Below are positions 14,834 through 22,600 of a stretch of DNA of 25,820 nt, in pieces. Positions within the stretch are counted from its first letter, which is position 1. Each line of letters opens with the position of its first letter. A program made the position numbers and the translations under genes. This DNA comes from Clostridia bacterium (GTDB taxonomy: Bacteria; Bacillota; Clostridia; TANB77; CAG-508), in contig CAADYJ010000082.1 in NCBI GenBank assembly GCA_900753245.1, positions 1-25,820 on the forward strand, in the 5' to 3' direction. Below the pieces are notes generated by a model. It was given only the letters and a program-made list of their open reading frames with translations, ran no database searches and was not told the DNA's origin.

Positions 14834-15265
14834 TTATATACCAAGCATTGTCATATTTTCTGCTATTTCATCTGCAGATATATTTTCATCACTATTATAA
14901 GCTTTCCATTTATTCCTGTTCCAAATTTCTAATCTTGTTCCTACACCTATAATAACAACATCTTTTTCCATATTGGCATATTCTCTTAAGTTGCTTGCTA
15001 TTAGAAATCTTCCTTGTTTGTCTATCTCGCATTCAATTGCACCAGATAAGAAAAATCTTACGAAATCTCTGGCATTTTTATTTGTAAGTGGTAGTGTTTT
15101 TAATTTTTCCTCAAAGTTTGACCATTCTGTTTGTGAAAATCCAAACAAACAGCCATCTAATCCTTTAGTAATTATGAACTTTTCTCCCATATCTTCTCTT
15201 AATTTGGCTGGCATAATTAATCTGCCTTTAACATCTAGAGAATGCTCATATTCACCGATTAACAC
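14834..15265 (-). CDS. mraZ: Transcriptional regulator MraZ
   Basis: DNA-binding regulator of the dcw cluster; two SpoVT/AbrB-like halves assemble into a ring-shaped oligomer. The 143 residues match the family. First half: GEYEHSLDVKGRLIMPAKLR (4-23) with the DxKGR motif, then FIITKGLDGCLFGF. Second half: IECEIDKQGRFLIASNLREY with DxQGR, then VVIIGVGTRLEIWNRNKW. The start is a GTG with AGGAGG 9 nt upstream. It opens the mraZ-rsmH-ftsL-PBP gene run. Three AAAGTGGA repeats in its own leader region suggest autoregulation. Confidence 0.96.
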   Translation of the reverse strand: MLIGEYEHSLDVKGRLIMPAKLREDMGEKFIITKGLDGCLFGFSQTEWSNFEEKLKTLPLTNKNARDFVRFFLSGAIECEIDKQGRFLIASNLREYANMEKDVVIIGVGTRLEIWNRNKWKAYNSDENISADEIAENMTMLGI

Positions 15266-15290
15266 TTTGATTCACCTCCTGTGCATTTTA

Positions 15291-15320
15291 TTCCACTTTG
15301 TTCCACTTTGCTCCACTTTT
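15291..15320 (-). promoter_or_regulatory. MraZ-type operator: three 10-nt direct repeats
   Basis: On the minus strand AAAGTGGAGC, AAAGTGGAAC and AAAGTGGAAT stand head to tail with a 10-nt period, about 25 nt before the mraZ start. A fourth AAAGTG overlaps the GTG start codon (15268-15263). MraZ of Mycoplasma binds AAAGTGG-type repeats and that of E. coli TGGG repeats at 10-nt spacing, so this is the expected autoregulatory site. It lies at the predicted transcription start. Confidence 0.85.
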
Positions 15321-15325
15321 ATTAA

Positions 15326-15354
15326 ATTTTAATATAAGAATAATAAAAAAGCAA
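15326..15354 (-). promoter_or_regulatory. Probable promoter of the mraZ operon
   Basis: TTGCTT (15354-15349) and TAAAAT (15331-15326) are 17 nt apart on the minus strand, directly upstream of the operator repeats. The -35 hexamer lies within the 3' arm of the sortase terminator hairpin, which makes the call less certain, but no better match is visible nearby. Confidence 0.5.
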
Positions 15355-15392
15355 TACTTTTTTAAAAAAAATTTAAAAAGTATTGCTTTTTT
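15345..15392 (-). terminator. Terminator hairpin after the sortase gene
   Basis: AAAAAAGCAATACTTTTT (15345-15362) pairs perfectly with 15375-15392, leaving a 12-nt loop. A- and T-runs on both sides mean it can act on either strand. On the minus strand it ends sortase transcription shortly before mraZ. Confidence 0.75.
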
Positions 15393-15404
15393 GTAAAATT
15401 TCCC

Positions 15405-15459
15405 AATTGGGAACAGTCCCTAATTTGGAAAAAGTAGCAATTAGGGACTGGCCCCAATT
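15405..15459. repeat. REP-like paired palindrome at the sortase 3' end
   Basis: The 21-nt AATTGGGNNCAGTCCCTAATT unit at 15405-15425 recurs inverted at 15439-15459, with two mismatches. Each unit is itself a GGG...CCC palindrome. A second, overlapping 12-bp stem pairs AAAGTAGCAATT (15431-15442) with 15456-15467, competing with the first. It abuts and overlaps the sortase stop (15461-15463). GGGAC...GTCCC palindromes of this kind are dispersed intergenic repeats in many bacteria, some mobilised by REP-associated tyrosine transposases; none is in this window. Confidence 0.75.
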
Positions 15460-15460
15460 G

Positions 15461-16204
15461 CTACTTTACTTCTCTTGCTTTTACAACTAATCTTTGTTGT
15501 CCATAATTTGTACATGTAATTAATGTTACTTCTCTTTTTCCTCCTGTTAATTGACTTGTACATTGTGTATCTGTAGGGTTTACTACATATCTATCATATA
15601 CTTCATATTTTACTACATTTCCTTTTATATCTTCTAGTTCTATAATATCTCCGTTTACAGCTTCAGATAATCTTCCAAACATTTTCTTACTTTTGTAATT
15701 ATGTCCTACTATACAATAGTTTCCTACTGTATTTGGTTCTGGTCCCCAATATTTGTTTACTGATATTTTTAAAAGTTCTTCAGATGTTTCTGCTATTACT
15801 GGATAATTTATTCCTAGTCTAGGTACTCTTACTATTGCTTCTACTGTGTATTGTTGACCAGTAGTTGATGTATATTTTGTTTTTGAAGGTTTATTTTCAG
15901 CAGCAACTGGTGTTTGTTCTACATTTTGTCCTTCATCTTCTTCATCATCATTCAATGCTACTACTATAATATTATCCGTCTTTTTTATAGTTGTATCTTC
16001 TTCATTGTTTTCTTCTTTCATTCCTGTTAATATTTCTTGTGATACTTCCTCACTTTTTGATCTATCATATTCTGCATATATGTAATAAGAAAATAAAAGA
16101 CATACTAAAAAAACAGATAAAAAGAATTGGATTTTATAAATTTTCTTTTTTCTGCGTAATTCTGGTGTTACATATAATTTTTGAGTTACCAAAATTTGAT
16201 TCAT
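15461..16204 (-). CDS. Sortase family transpeptidase
   Basis: Membrane-anchored cysteine transpeptidase that joins sorting-signal proteins to peptidoglycan or to each other. The 247 residues have a basic N-terminus, a membrane segment (about 26-44), a polar acidic linker (50-110), then the sortase barrel. His168 in CIVGHNYKS, Cys231 in TLITCTNYGQQR and Arg238 form the catalytic set. The TLITC form and single N-terminal anchor resemble class D-like or small sortases; the class is not certain. The ATG has AGGAGAG upstream. It has its own promoter and terminator, so it is probably a single-gene unit. No LPxTG-type substrate is visible in the window. Confidence 0.9.
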   Translation of the reverse strand: MNQILVTQKLYVTPELRRKKKIYKIQFFLSVFLVCLLFSYYIYAEYDRSKSEEVSQEILTGMKEENNEEDTTIKKTDNIIVVALNDDEEDEGQNVEQTPVAAENKPSKTKYTSTTGQQYTVEAIVRVPRLGINYPVIAETSEELLKISVNKYWGPEPNTVGNYCIVGHNYKSKKMFGRLSEAVNGDIIELEDIKGNVVKYEVYDRYVVNPTDTQCTSQLTGGKREVTLITCTNYGQQRLVVKAREVK

Positions 16205-16237
16205 CTTTTCTCTCCTATTTTATAATCATCTAATAAT

Positions 16238-16265
16238 ATTATAGCACATTTTAGTTTTTATTCAA
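16238..16265 (-). promoter_or_regulatory. Sigma-A promoter of the sortase gene
   Basis: TTGAAT (16265-16260) and TATAAT (16243-16238) are 16 nt apart on the minus strand. The expected start is about 30 nt before the sortase ATG. Confidence 0.65.
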
Positions 16266-16307
16266 TATTTATAATCAAAATTTAATATTTTTTTACATTT
16301 TATGTAA

Positions 16308-17165
16308 TTATTTACATATCTTATTAGCGATTTGAGCAAATTGGTCTAAAGATAAGTTTTCTCCACGAATATTTTCATTTATATTCATTTCATTTAATAT
16401 TTTTTTCAAACTTTCTTTATCTATTAAACCACCATTTGATACTCCATTTATAAATGTTTTTCTTCTTTGCATAAAAGAGTTCTTTATTAGTTTAAATAAT
16501 ATTTCTTCATTTTCCACTTTTACAGGTGTTTCTTTTCTTAGTATTAATTTAATTACTTCTGAATCTACTTCTGGTGCTGGAATAAAACAATCTTTAGAAA
16601 CTTCTACTACTTCTTTTGCCTCACAATAATAATTAACCGAATATGTAATAGCTCCTGCAAGTTTTTCTCCTGGCATTGCTGTTAGCCTTTTTGCTACTTC
16701 TTTTTGTACCATAACTGTAATAGATTCTATGTCTAGCTTATCTTCTAATAATTTCATTATAATTGGCGTTGTTATGTAATAAGGTAAGTTTGCAACTATT
16801 TTTACAGATTCTATTTCATTTTTTTCTTTTTCTTCTCTTATTAATTGTTCTAAATTTACTTTCAAAACATCTTCATGAATTATTTCAAAGTTGCTATATA
16901 AATAAAATCTTTCATTTAATATATTAAGCATTCTGTCGTCTAATTCTATTGCTACAACTTTTTTAGCTTTTTCTAATAAACTTTTAGTAAGAGTTCCCAG
17001 TCCTGGTCCTATTTCTATTACCAAATCATTTTTTGTAATATTGGATGAATTAACTATCTCCTCAATAACATTATCATCTATTAAGAAATTTTGCCCTAAA
17101 CTTTTATTAGCTGTTATATGATATTTTTTTAATAAAAACATTGTTTCTTTGTATGCGTTTTCCAT
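16308..17165 (-). CDS. rsmA: 16S rRNA A1518/A1519 dimethyltransferase RsmA (KsgA)
   Basis: Dimethylates two adjacent adenines in the 3' hairpin of 16S rRNA, a late small-subunit maturation step. The 285 residues match the family. SLGQNFLID (22-30), SAM motif I EIGPGLGTLT (51-60), IELDD (73-77), the catalytic NLPYYITTP (125-133), KEVAKRL (155-161) and a C-terminal helical domain (about 190-285) are present. AAGGAAAG precedes the ATG. It has its own extended -10 promoter, back to back with the second PBP gene. Confidence 0.96.
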   Translation of the reverse strand: MENAYKETMFLLKKYHITANKSLGQNFLIDDNVIEEIVNSSNITKNDLVIEIGPGLGTLTKSLLEKAKKVVAIELDDRMLNILNERFYLYSNFEIIHEDVLKVNLEQLIREEKEKNEIESVKIVANLPYYITTPIIMKLLEDKLDIESITVMVQKEVAKRLTAMPGEKLAGAITYSVNYYCEAKEVVEVSKDCFIPAPEVDSEVIKLILRKETPVKVENEEILFKLIKNSFMQRRKTFINGVSNGGLIDKESLKKILNEMNINENIRGENLSLDQFAQIANKICK

Positions 17166-17189
17166 ATTTTCTTTCCTTTCTACTCTTTT

Positions 17190-17218
17190 ATTTTAACATA
17201 CATTTTTATGTTTGTCTA
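17190..17218 (-). promoter_or_regulatory. Promoter of rsmA
   Basis: On the minus strand TAGACA (17218-17213) is followed after 17 nt by TAAAAT (17195-17190), with TG one base before the -10 (an extended -10). The leader would be about 20 nt. Confidence 0.6.
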
Positions 17219-17232
17219 TTTTAGAATTTCTA

Positions 17233-17261
17233 TTGATTTTTACTATTCTTTCTTGTACAAT
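17233..17261 (+). promoter_or_regulatory. Promoter of the second PBP gene
   Basis: TTGATT (17233-17238) and TACAAT (17256-17261) are 17 nt apart. Transcription would begin near 17268, leaving a leader of only about 18 nt before the ATG at 17286. This also argues against the upstream in-frame ATG at 17208. Confidence 0.6.
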
Positions 17262-17285
17262 ATTAAAAAAAGAGATGGTGAAATA

Positions 17286-19565
17286 ATGGATAAAAAGAAA
17301 AAGAAAAAAAATATAAACAATTCTAAAGTTTCTCAACAAGTTACTTCTAATAAGCGTAAAAGTAAGATAATAAATATAGCAAAACCTATTGCTTCTAAAA
17401 AGCTTTTAATAATTATGCTAATTGCTTTCTTGCTATTTGTACTTCTTCTAATTAGACTTGCCGTTTTACAATTTATACAAGGCAGTGAACTTAAAGAAGC
17501 TGCTAACAGACAACAAACTACAAATAGAATTATAAGTGCCAAAAGAGGTACTATATATGACTCAACTGGTAAGGCATTAGCAAGTAGTGTTCCTGTTGAT
17601 ACTATTAGTATTAATCCTGATAAAATAAAAGATAAATATAAAGAAAAAGTAGCAAAAGCTCTTTCAGAAATTTTTGAATTAGATTATAACGAAACTTTAT
17701 CTAAAGTAAATAGTGAAAAAAATGTTGAAACTATCGCTAGAAAAGTTGAACAAGATAAAGTTGACAAATTAGAAGAATGGATGAAAGAAAATAAATATTA
17801 TACGGGCATAAATATAGACGAAGATGTAAAAAGATATTACCCTTATGGAAATTTAGCTTCTAATTTAATAGGCTTTTGTGATACAGATAATAATGGTCAA
17901 GAAGGAATAGAGTTAAAATGGAATAGTGTTTTAAGTGGCACTTCTGGAAAAATGGTTACAATTGAGAACGCTGTAAAAGAATTAATTCCAGATAAAAATG
18001 AAAGTTATATAGCCGCAGAAAATGGAAGTAATATTGTTCTTACTATAGATGCCAACATTCAAACAATAGCTGAAAAATATTTAAAGCAAGCTTGTATAGA
18101 AAATGATTGCAAAAGTGGAGGAAATGTAATTATAATGAATCCTTCAAATGGTGATATTTTAGCAATGGCCACTTATCCTGATTATGATTTAAACTCACCT
18201 CGTACACCAAATGATTCTTTATCTGCTACTTGGACTACTCTTTCAGAAACTGAACAATTAAATTCTTTATATAAAATGTGGAGAAATAAAGCTGTTTCAG
18301 ATACTTATGAACCAGGTTCTACTTTTAAAATAATAACAGCTGCTATTGGATTAGAAGAAAACATAGTAAAAACAGATACTTCTGGTGATTTTATTTGTAA
18401 TGGTTATGAAATGATTAATGGTTTAAAAATAAATTGCTGGAAAAGCGTAACAACACATGGTTCTCAAACTTTAAGACAAGCATTAATGAATTCTTGTAAC
18501 CCTGCTCTAATGCAATTAGGGAAAAGAATTGGTGCCAAAACTTTATATAAATATTATGAAGCATTTGGTTTATTTGATAAAACAGGAATTGAAACTTCTG
18601 GTGAAACAAATAGTTATTTTTGGGATTTAGAAAATGTAGGAAATATAGAACTTGCAACAATGTCATTTGGCCAACGTTTTCGTATAACACCAATCCAACT
18701 AATTACTGCTGTATCTTCTGTAGCAAACAATGGTGTTTTAGTAGAACCTAGACTTGTTAAAGAAGTTCAAAACCCAGATACAGGTTCTTCTGTTACAATT
18801 GAACCAAATAATGTAAGACAAGTAATTTCTAAAGATACTGCCAACCAACTAATGGGAATGTTAGAGTCTGTTGTTACAGATGGTACAGGAAGATATGGAC
18901 AAGTTAAAGGTTATTCAGTAGCTGGTAAAACTGGAACTTCTGAACCAGATTCTAGTAATGAAAACTCTATGTATGTTTCTTCTTTTGTTGGAATATCACC
19001 TGTTGAGAATCCTGAAGTTGTTGTTTTAGTTACTTTATACGATCCTAAAGGTCCAAACGGACATCAAGGTGGTACAATTGCTGCTCCAGTTGCTTCTCAA
19101 ATTCTATCTGAAGTATTACCTTACTTAGGTGTTCAATCTGATGATTTATCTTCAGAAGAAAGTACTAATCAACTTACTACAAAAACTCTTCAAGATGTAA
19201 GAAATAAAACTGTAGCTGAGGCAAAGAAAATATTAGAGGATGCTGGATTTACATGTAAAATATCTGGAACAGACACATCTTTAATAGTAACTGACCAAGT
19301 TCCAAAGCCAGGTACATCTTTAATTACTGGTTCTTCTGTAAACATTTATTCTTCTGGTAATGAAGCACGTGTTTCTCAAGAAGTTCCAAATTTAAAAGGT
19401 ATGAGCTATGCTCAGGCACGAAATGCCTTAAAGGCTAAAAATTTAAATATCCATGTTACAGGTTCTGGAAATGTACTTTCTCAAGACCCTATGGCTGGAA
19501 CTTCTGTTGAAGAAGGAACTGTTGTAAATATTGTATTAACAAAGCAAATTCAAGATGCTCATTAA
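17286..19565 (+). CDS. Class B penicillin-binding protein, SpoVD/FtsI type, with two PASTA domains
   Basis: Membrane-bound D,D-transpeptidase with 759 residues from the ATG at 17286, chosen because the Lys-rich MDKKKKKK start and GGTGA follow a promoter there. A cytoplasmic tail (1-38), membrane anchor (39-62), RGTIYDSTGK (87-96), and transpeptidase domain with STFK (345-348), SCN (403-405) and KTG (548-550) follow. Two PASTA domains (about 633-689 and 698-753) end the protein. It is clearly paralogous to the PBP at 10777-12972: MWRNKA-SDTYEPGSTFK, RQALMNSCNP and KGY--GGKTGTSE-like blocks coincide, and cysteines at 270, 275, 384 and 404 match. One copy may serve vegetative division and the other sporulation. 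It stands alone, convergent with the giant gene. Confidence 0.93.
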   Translation: MDKKKKKKNINNSKVSQQVTSNKRKSKIINIAKPIASKKLLIIMLIAFLLFVLLLIRLAVLQFIQGSELKEAANRQQTTNRIISAKRGTIYDSTGKALASSVPVDTISINPDKIKDKYKEKVAKALSEIFELDYNETLSKVNSEKNVETIARKVEQDKVDKLEEWMKENKYYTGINIDEDVKRYYPYGNLASNLIGFCDTDNNGQEGIELKWNSVLSGTSGKMVTIENAVKELIPDKNESYIAAENGSNIVLTIDANIQTIAEKYLKQACIENDCKSGGNVIIMNPSNGDILAMATYPDYDLNSPRTPNDSLSATWTTLSETEQLNSLYKMWRNKAVSDTYEPGSTFKIITAAIGLEENIVKTDTSGDFICNGYEMINGLKINCWKSVTTHGSQTLRQALMNSCNPALMQLGKRIGAKTLYKYYEAFGLFDKTGIETSGETNSYFWDLENVGNIELATMSFGQRFRITPIQLITAVSSVANNGVLVEPRLVKEVQNPDTGSSVTIEPNNVRQVISKDTANQLMGMLESVVTDGTGRYGQVKGYSVAGKTGTSEPDSSNENSMYVSSFVGISPVENPEVVVLVTLYDPKGPNGHQGGTIAAPVASQILSEVLPYLGVQSDDLSSEESTNQLTTKTLQDVRNKTVAEAKKILEDAGFTCKISGTDTSLIVTDQVPKPGTSLITGSSVNIYSSGNEARVSQEVPNLKGMSYAQARNALKAKNLNIHVTGSGNVLSQDPMAGTSVEEGTVVNIVLTKQIQDAH

Positions 19566-19579
19566 TTTATAAATATTAT

Positions 19580-19617
19580 AAAAAAATCAATTAGGAATTT
19601 TCCTAATTGATTTTTTT
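19580..19617. terminator. Bidirectional terminator between second PBP and giant gene
   Basis: A perfect 17-bp stem (19580-19596 with 19601-19617) has a 4-nt ATTT loop and ends in seven A and seven T. It serves both convergent genes; the giant gene's stop is at 19619-19621. Confidence 0.88.
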
Positions 19618-19618
19618 A

Positions 19619-22600
19619 TTAAGATTGCAAATTAGCCACCATTTGATTATTATCATTTTTTGTTGTTATTAGTTGATATCCTTCTGGAATTCTAATATTG
19701 GTCGTTCCTATAATAATATCTTTTCCTATTAATTGTCCATCATAAAATTCTACCTGTCCATTATTTTGTATTGTAGTTTCTTGACTTACTATTTGTATAT
19801 TATTTATTACATTTTCGTCATTTTTTCCTATTACTAATGTTCCTTTATTAATTATAGTTGTTCCTATTGTATTTTCTATTTTACTATATAAATTGTCAGT
19901 TTCATTACTATTTATTATATGTAAAATTCCATTATTTTCTATTGTTGCAGTTTCAGCCGAATGACTTATTATACAATTATTCATATCTATTGTTACACTT
20001 ATATCATTTGGTATTATTATTGTTTCTGTTACTGATTGATTAGAACATATTTTTATTATATCCTCATTATTTGCTGAGTTAATTGCACTTTGTATAGAAT
20101 CATAATATATGTTACCAATAGATACTACTTTATCTTGCGTTGCAATTATTCCTAGCGTTGCTATTGTTAAATCTTTTGTATACTTAACTTCATAGTTTTC
20201 TGGAACAGCTTCTACTCCTCCTGTTATTGCTCCTTGTTCTCCTATTATTGTACCATCATAAATTTTAAGTGTTCCAGAAATCTTTTTTATTCCATTTGCT
20301 TTTCCTGATATCTTTGGACTATCTCCAATTATAATTCCATCGTCTTTTCCTAGTATTATACTTCCACTACCACTACTATAAATTCCACAATCTCCAGTAG
20401 AAGTTATTGTTCCCCCCACTATTGTTAAATCTCCAATATTTGATACAGCATTTTTATTAGATGATATAGTAGAATTTTCAATGTAACATGTACCTCTATC
20501 ATTAGTTATTGCAACTATATTTTCTTTTCCTACAATACTATTTATTATATCTAAATAATAGCCATTATTTATACTTCCTATCGTAGCATTTTCTACTTTC
20601 AATTTTCCTTTATTCTCAATTTTATCTATTGTTGCTTGTTTTATTTGTGCTTTAGTTCCACTTTCATTTTTTAATGTGGTAATATTTGTATTTCCGTTTA
20701 TATTAACTTCTCCATATTGTGAGTTAATTATACTATTTATTATTCCTCCTGTTATATTTATTTTTCCTTTTGAGCTTTGAGTAATTTGATTAATATTTCC
20801 ACCTTCTACATTTACGTTGTCTATAGATGTATTATATATGCTTTCTATTGTACCTCCTTTAATAGTTGTATTAACTGTACTTACTGTTTTTACACAACTT
20901 ATATTACCTGAATTAACTATTAACTTTCCAGTTAAGTTATTATATATTCCTATTTCTTTTTTAGAGTATTTGTCTTCTATGTTGGCATCATTCACTATAA
21001 CAGTTCCATTATTTTCTATTAAAGCTGTTTGATTATATAATACAGAATATGAACTTTTTTCTATTTTTTCTATATTAGTAATTGTTACATTTTCTAAATT
21101 CAGCGTTCCACTTTGTTCATTATTTATTATATTTTTATAAGAGCTATATATTTTTGATTCTTTTTCTGTTGAGCTATTAATAATTTTTAATTTTCCACTA
21201 TTCTTTATTGCATTTTCTTTATCTACATACATACTGAATCCGTTTAAATCAAATATAATGTTTTTTCCTTCATTTACTATAAAATCTCCGCTATATATCT
21301 TATCTTTTAATATTTTTATAGTCTCTCCATCATTTGCATTATCTACTGCTTCTTGTAAACTATAATATACTGTGTTTGTTTCTTCTATTTTAGCTTCTTT
21401 TTCATTTTCTGTTAGTGTAAGTTCTTCTGAATTGTTGTTTACATTTTTTGCTAATTCATAATTTTCTTCGATTTCAGCAACATTTCCTAATATTGTTGTG
21501 TCTTTTGAACCTTTAAATATTCCATCATAAATTTTTAATGTACCTTTTAAATTTCTAATAGCGACATTTTTTGATTGTATTAGAGGTTTTTCTATGTTAA
21601 CATTATTATCTTTTGTTCCTATTATAAGCATTCCTTCATTATTAATAGCTTCAATTGTAGAAGATATTATTTCTGCATCTCCCGCTATTTCCATAATTGC
21701 ATCTTTCAAATTTTCTATTTTTCTATTTCCTTCTATTCTTCCACCATTTATTTTAATAGTTCCTTGATTATATATAGGATAATTGCTCATTGTTGTTTTT
21801 GTTTTTATATTACTTTGATTTAATTTTATTTCTCCCGTTTTTCTATTACTAATTGCATATCCATCAGTTAAATTTATTTGGCTTTCGTTTATTTCTATTT
21901 TTCCTTTTTCATTTAGTATTATGATTGAACCATTACACCTTCCTGCTCCTGAAATTGTTGTATTACTTAAAGCAATTTTTCCATTATTATAAATTCCTAT
22001 GCTAGTTCCAGATAATACTGAATTTGTTATTTCCATAATACCGTTTTCTGAATTATATATTGCATTTTCTTTATCATTTGAGTTAATACTTATATTGCAA
22101 TTTTCTAATTTTGCTCTTTCACTTGACATATTATTTATTACATAGCGTCCTTCTATTTTATTATCATATCCAGTTTTATTAGTTGCAATTATATTTGAAT
22201 CTTTTAAAGTCATTATTCCAGACTCCTTATTGTCTATACATATTACTCCTATGTTGGTAGTACTTATTGTTCCTTTCTCGACAATAATTTGTCCTTTATT
22301 TTCTATCATAGTTGTACTTCTCATTTGTTCTTCTACTTCAGTTGATATTTTTAATATTGCCCCTGCTTCATTTGTAAATATTTTTCCAGATAAACTTGTT
22401 ATTTTTCCTGTTTTTTCTGTGCTACTATCTTTTATTTCCAGATTTCCTGAATTGTTTAACATATTATCTTTTCCTGCTGATATTATATAACCATTTAAAT
22501 CTAATATAACACTTCTACCATTATCTATTACTATAGTTTCTTGATCTGAAAGCATAACTAAATTTCTAAGTAATTGTATAGTTTCTCCATTATTACATGC

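Noticed and set aside
17208..17285. Longer start for the second PBP at 17208
   Set aside because: It would begin upstream of the predicted promoter and add 26 residues unlike PBP tails; the ATG at 17286 fits promoter and ribosome site.
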